In this document: positions 17,491 to 28,575 of the stretch, in pieces
Layout of the letters: each line of letters opens with the position of its first letter
Numbering within the stretch: the first letter of the stretch is position 1
Origin: Acidimicrobiia bacterium
GTDB taxonomy: Bacteria > Actinomycetota > Acidimicrobiia > Spongiisociales > SHLN01
Direction of reading: 5' to 3'
Length of the DNA stretch: 33,587 bases
Assembly: GCA_013002865.1 (NCBI GenBank)
Contig: JABDLU010000048.1
Coordinates: forward strand, 1 to 33,587
The notes under the pieces: model-generated
Database searches by the model: none
Told to the model about the DNA's origin: nothing
What the model saw: the letters and a program-made list of their open reading frames with translations, nothing else
Translations under genes and position numbers: made by a program

Positions 17491-17574
17491 GGCGTCGGCT
17501 AGGTGTGCTGAGACCCCGGGCATTGTGACCTTCAGCCCTGCCGACGATGCCCGTGGGATCGCGATAGTCACGAA

Positions 17575-17880
17575 GTGGGTTCAACCGATGTTGAAACAAC
17601 AACTCTTGAATTGAGAGCAGCCGCGTTCCGTGCATTGAGCGACCCGATCCGGCTGTCGATCCTCGACCAGCTGAACCGGGGCCGACGCTGCGTCTGTGAT
17701 CTTCAAGAAGTCCTGGACGTCGCTCCGAACCTGTTGTCCTATCACTTGAGGATCCTGCGCGAGGCAGGTCTGGTTGTTTCGTTCCGTCGCGGACGGTGGG
17801 TCGACTACCAGATCGCGGATGGTGCCGCCGAGGCCGTGAGGGCAGCTCTGCCCTCGCCGCTGATCGAGGTGGTGTCGTGA
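17575..17880 (+). CDS. arsR: ArsR-family regulator, arsenite-sensing type
   Basis: 'ELRAAAFRALSDPIRLSILDQLNRGRRCVCDLQEVLDVAPNLLSYHLRILREAGLVVSFRRGRWVDYQI'; CVCDL motif; adjacent to acr3. Start uncertain (GTG 17575 or TTG 17611). Confidence 0.9.
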   Translation: MGSTDVETTTLELRAAAFRALSDPIRLSILDQLNRGRRCVCDLQEVLDVAPNLLSYHLRILREAGLVVSFRRGRWVDYQIADGAAEAVRAALPSPLIEVVS

Positions 17881-18983
17881 CCGCCGGCATCGACGTCGAG
17901 GCGCCCGTCCTGGAACGGCTTTCGCTTCTTGACCGTTTTCTGCCGGTGTGGATCGGAGTCGCCATGGTGATCGGCCTGCTTCTCGGTCGTCTCATCCCCG
18001 ACCTGAACGACTGGCTTGACACGGTCAAGATCGGCACCGTGTCGCTCCCCATCGCCATCGGCCTTCTGGCAATGATGTACCCGGTGCTCGCCAAGGTCCG
18101 CTACTCGAAGGTCGGTGAGATCGCCGCCGATCGGAAGCTCATGGTCACCTCGCTGGTGCTCAACTGGATCATCGGACCGGCGCTGATGTTCGCCCTCGCC
18201 TGGATCCTGCTTCCCGACTTGCCCGAGTACCGCACCGGACTAATTGTCATCGGCCTCGCCCGCTGCATCGCCATGGTCCTGATCTGGAACGACCTTGCGT
18301 GCGGCGACCGTGAAGCTGCCGCCGTTCTCGTCGCTATCAACTCCGTGTTCCAGATCGTCGCCTACTCGATCCTTGGCTACTTCTACCTGCAACTGCTCCC
18401 CGAATGGCTCGGACTCGACACAGCCACGCTCGACGTCACGATGTGGGAGATCGCCAAGATCGTGCTCGTCTTTCTGGGCATCCCCCTTGCCGGCGGTTAT
18501 CTCACCCGGCGGTGGGGCGAACAGGCCCGTGGCGTCGAGTGGTACGAGACACGCTTCCTGCCGCGCCTTGGCCCGTGGGCCCTCTACGGTCTCCTATTCA
18601 CGATCGTCATCCTGTTCGCCCTCCAAGGTGAAACGATCACCGACCGTCCCCTCGACGTTGCCCGCATCGCGATCCCACTCCTCATCTACTTCTCCCTCAT
18701 GTGGGGCGTCTCGTTCGCCCTCGGACTGTGGCTCCGGCTCTCCTACGAGAAGAACACCACCGTCGCATTCACCGCCGCCTCAAACAACTTCGAACTCGCC
18801 ATCGCTGTGGCCATTGGCGTCTTCGGGGTCACCTCCGGCGAAGCCCTTGCCGGCGTCGTCGGTCCCCTCATCGAAGTTCCGGTCCTCGTCGGCCTCGTCT
18901 ACGTCGCTCTGTGGGCCCGCACGCGCTTCTACCGCAATGGCCGTAGACCTCTCAAGAGTTCCTCGGTCGGATCATTGGAGTAG
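17877..18983 (+). CDS. acr3: ACR3-family arsenite efflux transporter
   Basis: 'LLGRLIPDLNDWLDTVKIGTVSLPIAIGLLAMMYPVLAKVRY', 'GLARCIAMVLIWNDLACGDREAAAVLVAINSVFQI', 'FTAASNNFELAIAVAIGVFG'; GTGA overlap with arsR. Confidence 0.96.
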   Translation: MTAGIDVEAPVLERLSLLDRFLPVWIGVAMVIGLLLGRLIPDLNDWLDTVKIGTVSLPIAIGLLAMMYPVLAKVRYSKVGEIAADRKLMVTSLVLNWIIGPALMFALAWILLPDLPEYRTGLIVIGLARCIAMVLIWNDLACGDREAAAVLVAINSVFQIVAYSILGYFYLQLLPEWLGLDTATLDVTMWEIAKIVLVFLGIPLAGGYLTRRWGEQARGVEWYETRFLPRLGPWALYGLLFTIVILFALQGETITDRPLDVARIAIPLLIYFSLMWGVSFALGLWLRLSYEKNTTVAFTAASNNFELAIAVAIGVFGVTSGEALAGVVGPLIEVPVLVGLVYVALWARTRFYRNGRRPLKSSSVGSLE

Positions 18984-19069
18984 CGACGCGATCGTCGCCG
19001 TGGCCAGGCGAGCGGGCGCCGTCACCGCAGCCATGCGTTCACGGGCCGGCGGGTTCGCGCAGGCTTCGC

Positions 19070-20722
<1,653 letters not shown>

Positions 20723-20825
20723 GACCGGGACGGTACAGCGCCGGTGCGACGAGTGACTATTTCGGTGACTACCCGTCGAATCTGCCGTGATCGCAGCGTC
20801 TTACGGGTGAGGAAAGGAAAACCAC

Positions 20826-21365
20826 ATGAAACGAGCACTCATCGTCGCCCTGACCGTCGCCCTATTCGGCACCCTGTTTGCCGGGATGGCGGCCGCCCAA
20901 TCATCCGTCGACCTCAAACCTGCCCAGTCCGACATCCGGCCTGATGCAGGTGAGGACTCGGCCGACATCGGCCACATCCTGAGGCGATGCCGGCACCTGT
21001 TTGGGGAGGATGAACTGACGGACAGCCTCGAGGAGCGGTGTCTCGAGCTGTGGAAACGGTGGTGCAGCGCACACCCGGACGCCCGCTACTGCCGCCGGCC
21101 CGACGTGCGGCCGCACGATTGCCGGGTGACCGACCGCGTCATCGACCGGCGATGCCATCCAGATCGGCCGACTGATCGACCGGTTGATCGTCCCGCCGTG
21201 CGGCCCGCCGACGTCCCGGCCGATCGCCCGGTGGTGCGACCCTCCGATGCTCCGTCCGATCGCCCGACCGACAAGCGCCCGACCGACCAGCGCCCGACCG
21301 ACCAGCGCCCGACCGACAGAACGAGAAATGACGTACACCTGCGCCTTCGCAGCGCCGATCTCTAG
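20826..21365 (+). CDS. secreted Cys-containing protein with degenerate RPxD(Q) C-terminal repeats
   Basis: Signal peptide MKRALIVALTVALFGTLFAGMAAAQ; Cys-rich middle; DRPTDRPVDRPAVRP...RPTDQRPTDQRPTD tail. Confidence 0.65.
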   Translation: MKRALIVALTVALFGTLFAGMAAAQSSVDLKPAQSDIRPDAGEDSADIGHILRRCRHLFGEDELTDSLEERCLELWKRWCSAHPDARYCRRPDVRPHDCRVTDRVIDRRCHPDRPTDRPVDRPAVRPADVPADRPVVRPSDAPSDRPTDKRPTDQRPTDQRPTDRTRNDVHLRLRSADL

Positions 21366-21387
21366 AGGTATTCGCCAACCACGAGGA

Positions 21388-21951
21388 ATGACCATTACGC
21401 GTGGTGCCGACAACGCCGAGTTGCGCGCACTCCCGGAGGGAGTGCGCCGGCTCGCGCCCGACGCGTTCCGCACCCTGTATGACGAGCTCGCCGACGGCCT
21501 CAATTCGTTTGCCATCTCCCTCTTACGCGACCGTGCCGCGGCCGAGGACGCCGTGCAGCAGGCGTTCCTCGAGTTCGTCCAGGCGGCACCGGGGCTCCGC
21601 GGCGACTTCGCGGCCATGCGTGCGTGGCTGTTTCGCAGTGTGCGGTTCCGGTGTCTCGACGAGATCCGCCGCCGGCAGCGGCGGCGTGAAACGCTACACG
21701 CCGAGCTGCCGGACGACCTCCTCTCCACGGTTCCTTCCCCGGGGGGTGGGGGCGACCTCGCGGCCGCCATGTCCGAGTTGACCGAGCAGCAGCGCGCCGT
21801 GCTGTTTCTCCGTCACGTCGCGGGCATGAGCGGCCACGAGGTCGCGGTCGTGCTCGACACCAACCGCGCCGCTGTGTTCGCAACGGCGGCTCGGGCCGAA
21901 CGACGCCTCCGTGCCCTGCTGGGCGGGGCAGAGAGCAGGAGTACCGCCTGA
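21388..21951 (+). CDS. RNA polymerase sigma factor, ECF/sigma-70 family
   Basis: 'LLRDRAAAEDAVQQAFLEFVQAAPGLRGDFAAMRAWLFRSVRFRCLDEIRRRQRR' (region 2) and 'LTEQQRAVLFLRHVAGMSGHEVAVVLDTNRAAVFATAARAERRLRALL' (region 4). Confidence 0.9.
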   Translation: MTITRGADNAELRALPEGVRRLAPDAFRTLYDELADGLNSFAISLLRDRAAAEDAVQQAFLEFVQAAPGLRGDFAAMRAWLFRSVRFRCLDEIRRRQRRRETLHAELPDDLLSTVPSPGGGGDLAAAMSELTEQQRAVLFLRHVAGMSGHEVAVVLDTNRAAVFATAARAERRLRALLGGAESRSTA

Positions 21952-22904
21952 TGGATATCAAGAAGACGCTTCGGGAGGCTCTGTGGCACCCGGTCGAGGA
22001 GGAGACCCGCTCCAGCCAGCTCGCTGCCATCGAGGCAGCCGTCGATGCACAGCGGGCCCGCCCGACCCCGGTGGCCAGGCGACGGCGCCGGTTCACCACG
22101 GTGGCGGTTACGGCCGCTCTGCTGGCGGTTCCGGCCGGAGTTGCATTCGCAGCAGAAGGGTCGCTTCCGGGTGAGGCGCTCTACCCGGTGAAGAAGCTCA
22201 CCGAAGCAATCCGATCGGTGGTCGACGCCGATATCGCCGCCGAGCACCGGGTTGCCGAGCTGGAAACACTGCTGGCGAGCGACGCTCCGGCCGGCGAGGT
22301 CGCCATTCAGGCCGATCGTGCTGAAGCGGAGGTTGCCCGGCTCGGCGCCGATCATCCGCTCGCCGACCGGCTGGAAGCCCTGGCGGTCGATCGGCCAGAC
22401 CGGCCGAGCGACGCCGATCCACCGCCGATCCGGTCGGACGATCCGGCCACCACGACCACCGTCGTGGACCCGACCACTACGACCAACGACCGGCCGTCGA
22501 CGACGGTCGCTGACGACCCGGTGTCGACGACATCAACAACCGTGCCGACGACGACCACGGCGCCGGCCACCACCACGACCGTGCTCGACCGGGAGACCGT
22601 CCGGGTGATCGGGCGGGTGATGGCCGGTCCCACCTGCCCGACCGAGCGCCACCCGCCCGATCCCGATTGTGCCGACCGCCCGGTCGACGGGGCAGTCTTG
22701 ATCGTCACCGATCTCGACGGCGCGGAACAATCCCGGGTCACGTCGGATGCCGACGGCAGGTTCGGGCTCCGTCTCGAGAGTGGTGCCTACCGGCTCGTGC
22801 CCCAGCCCCACGACGGGCTGCTGGGCACAGCTCCGCCCCAGGAGTTCACTGTCGAATCAGACCCGGTTGAGCTGCAGGTCGCCTACGACACCGGTATCCG
22901 CTAG
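21951..22904 (+). CDS. DUF5667-like membrane protein with Thr-rich linker and C-terminal carboxypeptidase-regulatory-like domain
   Basis: Single TM; 'GSLPGEALYPVKKLTEAIRS'; TTTTV linker; 'VDGAVLIVTDLDGAEQSRVTSDADGRFGLRLESGAYRLVPQP'; 1-bp overlap with the sigma gene. Confidence 0.75.
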   Translation: MDIKKTLREALWHPVEEETRSSQLAAIEAAVDAQRARPTPVARRRRRFTTVAVTAALLAVPAGVAFAAEGSLPGEALYPVKKLTEAIRSVVDADIAAEHRVAELETLLASDAPAGEVAIQADRAEAEVARLGADHPLADRLEALAVDRPDRPSDADPPPIRSDDPATTTTVVDPTTTTNDRPSTTVADDPVSTTSTTVPTTTTAPATTTTVLDRETVRVIGRVMAGPTCPTERHPPDPDCADRPVDGAVLIVTDLDGAEQSRVTSDADGRFGLRLESGAYRLVPQPHDGLLGTAPPQEFTVESDPVELQVAYDTGIR

Positions 22905-22906
22905 CG

Positions 22907-24595
22907 CTAGTGCCAGGTGGCCGAGCCGGCGGTCGGCATGATGTGCACCCAGGTGCGGCCGGGATCCATGGCGATCTCCCGGCCGTCTTCTCGCATGAAA
23001 CGGAAGAACTGGCCGGTGGTGTCCCGGACCCATTCAACCGGCCAGGCCTGGCCGTTGCGGAAGACGACGGCGTCACCCCGTCCGGTGACGATGTAGTCGG
23101 GGACCGGCTGGTTGGCAGAGTCGCGTCTGCCGGTGTCGATCTGCTCGACGTAGGCAACCACCACCGAATCGGCGGTGATCGGTGCTCCGTCGGCATCAAG
23201 CGATCGGCTGCCCGATTGTGATCGTACGTAGTGCCCGTCCTGGTAGCTCCACGCCAGGGTGTTTGCCCCGGTCATCGCCACGTCGAGGGCCGTGGCCGGC
23301 ACCCCACCGGAGGGAATCCAGGAGTCGAACGGCAGCACGGGAGCGACCGAGCCCGTCCACCCGTCGTCGGGCAACCGGCTGAAGTCGTACATGAGGTCGT
23401 ACACCCGGCGCCGGTTCGGATCGCGGTAGTAGCCGGGGATCCGTCCGTTTCCCTCGTCGACGGCGACCTGGGAGAGCGTCTGGCGAACCGAGGCCTGGCC
23501 CCCACTATGGAGCACGCGGGCGTCGAACGGCTCAATGAGCTTCGGGTCGACCTCGCGAACGCTGCGGAGCGGGCCGGCGATCCGGGGGAGCTCTGATTGA
23601 TAGAGCACGATCCACCGACCGATTCCCCCCTCGACGATGACTTCCATCACGAAATCGGCTTCGGCGATGCCGGCCTGCGGGCGGGCGCGGGAGGAATTGG
23701 AGATCTTGGCGATGACTACCCGGTTGGCCGGGTTGGCGCCGATCTTCCCGGTGAGCGACGAGACCGGAGCAGTGCCGCCGACATGGTTCTGGATGTTGCC
23801 GGCCACCGCCTGCCAATCGGAACGACCAAACTGGAAACTGCGGCGAGAGGCTTTGCCCGTCCACAGATGGTCATGCAGATGAACCGTGGTCGTGAACGGC
23901 CGGAACACTCCCGGTGTGTCCGTGCCATCCCCGTTCCAGTCTCCGACCACGAACTGGTCGCCGCGGGCTCCGAAGTACAAGGAGCCGGCCGAGTCGGCGA
24001 CCAGGTGCTCTGTTGGGTCGGTGGCATAGAAAACTGACAGCGAACTGATTCGCTGCAGGAAGATGCCATCGATGCCGTTGCCGTCTGGGTCGCCGGCATG
24101 CGGGATATCAGCATGGGTGCCGAACCAGAACACCTGGTCGGCAATACTGGTGGCGTTGGTACCGGCCAGGAACACCTGGCCGAAACGGCTCAGTCCAAGG
24201 GTGTCGATGCCGTCGCCGTCCCAGTCGCCGGCAAAGATGGTGCGATCACCGGGCAAACCGAAGAAGAAGCGCAATTCGGGCTCATCGATGGTCTCGCCGA
24301 ACGCAGGAATCCGGTTGGTCAGATGGGCCGACCCATCCGACGGGCGGTAGACGCCGGGCGTGTCGATCCCGTCGCCGTCCCAATCACCAAGGAGCGGAAT
24401 GTCGCCTTCCGCGCCGAGATCGAAGCGGTAGTCGACGTGGCCGGGCTGTTGGACGTGCCACCGGCCGGACGGCTCAACCAGGACGACGTGATCGGGATCG
24501 TCTCCAGCCGCCTGCGCCGGGTCGGCCCATGCTGAGCTGAGCGCGAGCAGGCCGAAGCCCACAGCCCATATCACCACCGCCCGTTTTCCGCCCAC
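22907..24595 (-). CDS. DUF3048-like secreted protein with N-terminal FG-GAP/VCBS-like repeats
   Basis: Signal peptide after GTG 24595; 'GDWDGDGIDTPGVYRPSDG' repeated; C-terminal 'LTGKIGANPANRVVIAKISNSSRARPQAGIAEADFVMEVIVEGGIGRWIVLYQSELPRIAGPLRSVREVD'. Start inferred. Confidence 0.8.
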   Translation of the reverse strand: MGGKRAVVIWAVGFGLLALSSAWADPAQAAGDDPDHVVLVEPSGRWHVQQPGHVDYRFDLGAEGDIPLLGDWDGDGIDTPGVYRPSDGSAHLTNRIPAFGETIDEPELRFFFGLPGDRTIFAGDWDGDGIDTLGLSRFGQVFLAGTNATSIADQVFWFGTHADIPHAGDPDGNGIDGIFLQRISSLSVFYATDPTEHLVADSAGSLYFGARGDQFVVGDWNGDGTDTPGVFRPFTTTVHLHDHLWTGKASRRSFQFGRSDWQAVAGNIQNHVGGTAPVSSLTGKIGANPANRVVIAKISNSSRARPQAGIAEADFVMEVIVEGGIGRWIVLYQSELPRIAGPLRSVREVDPKLIEPFDARVLHSGGQASVRQTLSQVAVDEGNGRIPGYYRDPNRRRVYDLMYDFSRLPDDGWTGSVAPVLPFDSWIPSGGVPATALDVAMTGANTLAWSYQDGHYVRSQSGSRSLDADGAPITADSVVVAYVEQIDTGRRDSANQPVPDYIVTGRGDAVVFRNGQAWPVEWVRDTTGQFFRFMREDGREIAMDPGRTWVHIMPTAGSATWH

Positions 24596-24718
24596 TTCCG
24601 CTCCTGCCCAGCCCGTGACCCTATCAACGTGCCACGGGTGCCAACAACTCGCAAATCGAATGCTCAAGCAAACGTGGTCCGGGGTCGATTGGTATCCATA
24701 TGAACCCTGAGAACCTCC

Positions 24719-25747
24719 ATGTCTGATCTCAGCGGCAACCTCGCCGCGTTTGGCCTGTCCGGTGTCTTCGACCTGCTCGGCGGCGCCGGCAAGTCGGGGG
24801 AACTGCGGCTCAACGTCGATGGCGTAACCGGCCGCATCATCCTCACCGACGGGGCTATCGCCTACGCCACCCACGGCACCGACGCTCCCGGTGAGCTGCG
24901 CGGGCTGCACGAGGCCTACTCGTCGGCGCCAGACCGGGACTACGCCGGACCCGTCACCTTCGAAGCAGCCATCGACGAGCGCATCGTCGAGGTGTGCCAC
25001 CACCTGATGCAGCGTCCGGATGGCACATTCGAATTCAGTGCGGCCGATGGCAGTGATGACCGGCCGTACGCTGTGCCGGTGGCCGACGTGCTGCGTCGCG
25101 TCGAGGAGCGCTCCGCCGAGTGGGAAGCACTGCGCAGCGTGATCCCGACCGACGACACCGTCTTCCGGCTGGCCCGACGGCTCCCCGGTGAGGAGACCGT
25201 CACGACGATCGATGCTCTCACGTGGCGTCTCCTGGCACTGGTCGGCGACGGAGGCTCGGTTGCCTTTCTCGCCGATGAGCTCGGCCTATCCGAGTACCGA
25301 TCGGCCCGTCTGCTGGCCGACCTGTTCCAGTCGGGCCTGCTGGAGCGTTCCGACGGAGAGTCATCGTCGCCGTTTGTGGCCGCTCCCCGGGAGCGTTTGA
25401 TGCCCAGAGAGATGGCGCTGGCCGAGAGCGACGTAGATCACGCCTCCGACGGATACCACATGGCCGCGACCGTCGAGGAGGCCGCACCGGCCGAGCCGGC
25501 TTCGCCTCCCGTCGACGAAGCGGCGGCACCGCAGCCGGCCGACGAGCCGACCGACGAGCTGTTCGATGAGCTCCTGCTGGAGGATTCGTTCATCGACGAG
25601 CCCGAGATGGACGACGCACCGATCACCGAAGAGGTCCCGCAGCTCGCTCCGCCGACACCTCCGGTTTCGTTCTCGAAGTCGGATCTGTCGCCCGACGAGC
25701 GGGATGAGCTCATCCGGAATATCGGCCGGGGAATCTTCCCCAGCTGA
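24719..25747 (+). CDS. DUF4388 domain-containing protein
   Basis: 'MSDLSGNLAAFGLSGVFDLLGGAGKSGELRLNVDGVTGRIILTDGAIAYATHG'; Pro/Glu-rich C-terminus. Confidence 0.8.
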   Translation: MSDLSGNLAAFGLSGVFDLLGGAGKSGELRLNVDGVTGRIILTDGAIAYATHGTDAPGELRGLHEAYSSAPDRDYAGPVTFEAAIDERIVEVCHHLMQRPDGTFEFSAADGSDDRPYAVPVADVLRRVEERSAEWEALRSVIPTDDTVFRLARRLPGEETVTTIDALTWRLLALVGDGGSVAFLADELGLSEYRSARLLADLFQSGLLERSDGESSSPFVAAPRERLMPREMALAESDVDHASDGYHMAATVEEAAPAEPASPPVDEAAAPQPADEPTDELFDELLLEDSFIDEPEMDDAPITEEVPQLAPPTPPVSFSKSDLSPDERDELIRNIGRGIFPS

Positions 25748-25808
25748 GCCCGTCCTAGCACCCTGCAACCACCTATAGTGGTGCCGCACTCACACGGGGT
25801 ACAGGGCG

Positions 25809-26711
25809 TTGCGGGATTTCGACTCTCAATACAGTCATGCCGACCGGGTCAATCGACTGGCTCGCGTCGGTGTTGCCGCGTTGCTCCTATTGAGCACCGC
25901 CTTCGTCCTGATCGCCTTCGGACAGGGGCCCCGCTCCACCGAGGAAGCCACGCCGACGACGCCGCCCACCGCCCCGACCGAGGTCCTTGCTGCGAGTGTT
26001 ACCTCGACGACCTCGCTGCGGCTGCCTCCGGCAATCGCCGGCAACAAGCAACCCGTTCCGGCCGCCACCACCACCACGACGGCCGGCACGGTCGCCACCG
26101 CACCCGGATCCACGACGTCTACCACCCGCCCGTCTACGACCACGACGGCCCAGCCGACCACTACGACTCCGGCTCCCACCACCACGACTACCCGTCCGGC
26201 TCCGACCACCACGACGACCCGGCCGCCCACGACAACGACTACGAAGCCACCGCCAACCACCACGACCACCACGACGCCGCCTCCCACGACCACGACGACG
26301 ACGACAACGCTGCCGCCGACGACGACCACGACCGTCCTGCCGACGACGACCACCACCACCGTCCCGCCGACTACTACGACGACGACCGTCCCCACTGATG
26401 TCTGGTTCCCGATACTGGGGGCTACGGCGTTTTGCGATGATGAGACGGCCGTCATCCGCTGGTCGGTAGCCGACCCCGACACCGATTGGTCGGACGGCTG
26501 GCAGCTGGTGATCGACGCCGACAACCGGGGCGTTTACGAGCCGGGAACGATCGTGACCAGCAGCGGCGGCGCTGCGCTCGCCTTCGAGGCGGTCGAAGCA
26601 GGGACGCACACACTCCGGGTCGACATCCACTTCGAGCGACTCTTGATCGGCAACCGGGATCGTGGTTACGGGACGTGGAGTGTCACGACCACGGCCGAGG
26701 ATTGCTCCTAG
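25809..26711 (+). CDS. membrane-anchored Thr/Pro-rich protein with C-terminal globular domain
   Basis: One TM (VGVAALLLLSTAFVLIAFG), long TTTT/PTTTTT tract encoded by ACC/ACG triplets, C-terminal ~100 aa. Confidence 0.75.
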   Translation: MRDFDSQYSHADRVNRLARVGVAALLLLSTAFVLIAFGQGPRSTEEATPTTPPTAPTEVLAASVTSTTSLRLPPAIAGNKQPVPAATTTTTAGTVATAPGSTTSTTRPSTTTTAQPTTTTPAPTTTTTRPAPTTTTTRPPTTTTTKPPPTTTTTTTPPPTTTTTTTTLPPTTTTTVLPTTTTTTVPPTTTTTTVPTDVWFPILGATAFCDDETAVIRWSVADPDTDWSDGWQLVIDADNRGVYEPGTIVTSSGGAALAFEAVEAGTHTLRVDIHFERLLIGNRDRGYGTWSVTTTAEDCS

Positions 26712-27115
26712 CGGGTCCGGCCAAACAGCCCGCGCAGCGCCCAGTATCCAACCGTCGCGACCACCCCGACGATGGCGGCTTCGCGAGGCCCGATCAGCAC
26801 GCGGGATCCTTCGCTGAGCGTGATCGATGGGGCGATGGCGATTCCAAGGTAGGAATTCCGAGCTTCGATTGAGCCTGCCGCAGCGACAACGGCCCCGCCC
26901 TGGGTGAGGCTGGCGTCGCCGGCCACCCCGAGGAGATTCGCCCCACCCTGATGAATCACCGCATCGCCGCCGGTCAACATCACCTGGGCGCCGCCCTGGG
27001 TGACACTCGTCGTGGAACGGGACATCACCACCGTGGCGCCGGCTTGCTGGATGGTCACGGCCTCCCCGGTCACGACCGGAAAGAACCCGCGGTGGGCCGT
27101 GGTGGGCTGGGGCAT
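26708..27115 (-). CDS. hypothetical protein with QGGA/VxxxGG repeats and C-terminal hydrophobic segment
   Basis: 'VTQGGAQVMLTGGDAVIHQGGANLLGVAGDASLTQGGAVVAAAGSIEARNS' repeats; 'AAIVGVVATVGYWALRGLFGRTR'. Confidence 0.65.
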   Translation of the reverse strand: MPQPTTAHRGFFPVVTGEAVTIQQAGATVVMSRSTTSVTQGGAQVMLTGGDAVIHQGGANLLGVAGDASLTQGGAVVAAAGSIEARNSYLGIAIAPSITLSEGSRVLIGPREAAIVGVVATVGYWALRGLFGRTR

Positions 27116-27199
27116 GGTTCCTCTCCTTCGTCCCGGCCGACGCTAGTGCCGCGCCCCGGATCAAAGCAGTCGATGCCCGGCAGCTAATGTCGCCGGGCA

Positions 27200-27967
27200 A
27201 TGAACAGACTGGCCGAACGCTCGCTTGTCGTCACGGGCGCCACCGGAATCGCCGCGGCGGGGGCGGACCGGTTTGCCCGGGAGGGGGGCACCGTTTTCGT
27301 GATCTCGCTGCGGCGCCAGGATTGCGAGATGCTGGTGAGTTCGCTGCCCGGCGCGGGGCACGGGTTCGCAACGGCCGACCTCGCCGATGAGCCGGCCACC
27401 GAAGCAGCGTTCGCGGCTGCTACAGAGCACCTCGACGGGCTCGACGGGCTGTTCGCCGTTGCCGGTGGCAGTGGCCGGGCTGATGGTGACGGACCCGCCG
27501 CGGCGATTCCGTTGGCGGGATGGGAAGCCACCCTCGACCGCAACCTGACAACGTCCTTCCTGGCGATGCGGGAAGCCCTCCGGCGGATGGGCCCCGGCGG
27601 ATCCGTCGTCGTGGTCTCCAGTGTCCTGGCCGATCACCCGTCGGCGAGGTTCAGCACGCACGCTTACGCCGCCGCCAAGGGCGCGCAGCTTGCGCTGGTG
27701 CGGGCGGCCGCCGCCCACTACGCCACCGCCGGCATCCGAATCAACGCCCTGCAGCCCGGGCTGGTGCGGACGCCCATGTCCGAGCGTGCCCAGGCCGACT
27801 CGGAGACCATGCGCTACATCGCTCGCAAGCAACCGCTGACCGGGGGGATCGTCGAAGCCGCCGATGTGGCGGCCGCCGCCGCTTTCCTTTTGTCCGACGA
27901 CGCCTGGACCATCACCGGCCAGGCCCTGGCGGTCGACGGCGGCTGGTCGGTCACGGAGGCCGAGTGA
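27200..27967 (+). CDS. SDR-family oxidoreductase
   Basis: N-terminal 'LVVTGATGIAAAGADRFAREGGTVFVIS', 'YAAAKGAQLALVRAAAAHYATAGIRINALQPGLVRTPMSE', 'ITGQALAVDGGWS'. Confidence 0.92.
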   Translation: MNRLAERSLVVTGATGIAAAGADRFAREGGTVFVISLRRQDCEMLVSSLPGAGHGFATADLADEPATEAAFAAATEHLDGLDGLFAVAGGSGRADGDGPAAAIPLAGWEATLDRNLTTSFLAMREALRRMGPGGSVVVVSSVLADHPSARFSTHAYAAAKGAQLALVRAAAAHYATAGIRINALQPGLVRTPMSERAQADSETMRYIARKQPLTGGIVEAADVAAAAAFLLSDDAWTITGQALAVDGGWSVTEAE

Positions 27968-28575
27968 CCGCCCGCATTGAACTGCCCCGGGCCATTCTCG
28001 ACAGCCGCGTGATTGTGATTGCGCGGCGTCTCGCACCCGATCGCCTGGAGCGGGTTGCAGAGGTGCTCACCCGGAACCGAATCGGCGTCATCGAGGTGAC
28101 GATGGATGCCGACGATGCACCTGATCTCATCGCCGGATTGGGGGGGTCCGGACTCCTGGTGGGGGCCGGAACGGTCCGATCGATGGCCGACGCAGAACGG
28201 GCCGTGGCGGCGGGGGCCTCGTTCCTTGTGCTGCCCCACACCGATGCGTCGATCGTGGGGTGGGCCGTCTGGCGCCAGGTGCCAGTCGTGCCCGGAGCGC
28301 TGACGCCCACCGAGGTGGTCGCCGCCTGGGACCTGGGCGTGTCGGCGGTCAAGCTCTTCCCCGCCCACATCCCCGGCCCGGCCGGGATCCGGGCGCTGCG
28401 GGGGCCGTTCCCCGACATCCCGCTGATTCCGACCGGCGGGGTGACGGGTGACAATGCAGCGGACTTCCTGGCGGCCGGCGCCGTCGCCGTTGGCATAGGC
28501 TCCTGGCTGACCGGGGCGACCGAGCCGCTGGAAGAGCGAGCCGCACGGCTCGCTTCGCTGGCTACGAGTCGGTGA
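27964..28575 (+). CDS. KDPG/KHG aldolase family protein
   Basis: 'VIVIARRLAPDRLERVAEVLTRNRIGVIEVTMDADDAPDLIAGL...LLVGAGTVRSMADAERAVAAGASFLVLPHTDASIVGWA...PVVPGALTPTEVVAAWDLGVSAVKLFPA...IPLIPTGGVTGDNAADFLAAGAVAVGIGSWL'; GTGA overlap with the SDR gene. Confidence 0.92.
   Translation: MTARIELPRAILDSRVIVIARRLAPDRLERVAEVLTRNRIGVIEVTMDADDAPDLIAGLGGSGLLVGAGTVRSMADAERAVAAGASFLVLPHTDASIVGWAVWRQVPVVPGALTPTEVVAAWDLGVSAVKLFPAHIPGPAGIRALRGPFPDIPLIPTGGVTGDNAADFLAAGAVAVGIGSWLTGATEPLEERAARLASLATSR

Noticed and set aside
26110-26395. Thr-codon tract as a functional DNA microsatellite
   Set aside because: Explained by a Thr/Pro-rich extracellular linker, common in actinobacterial surface proteins.
25835-27200. 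Antisense ORFs 25835..26524 and 25887..27200
   Set aside because: Val- or Arg/Gly-rich shadows of the ACC/ACG threonine tract.
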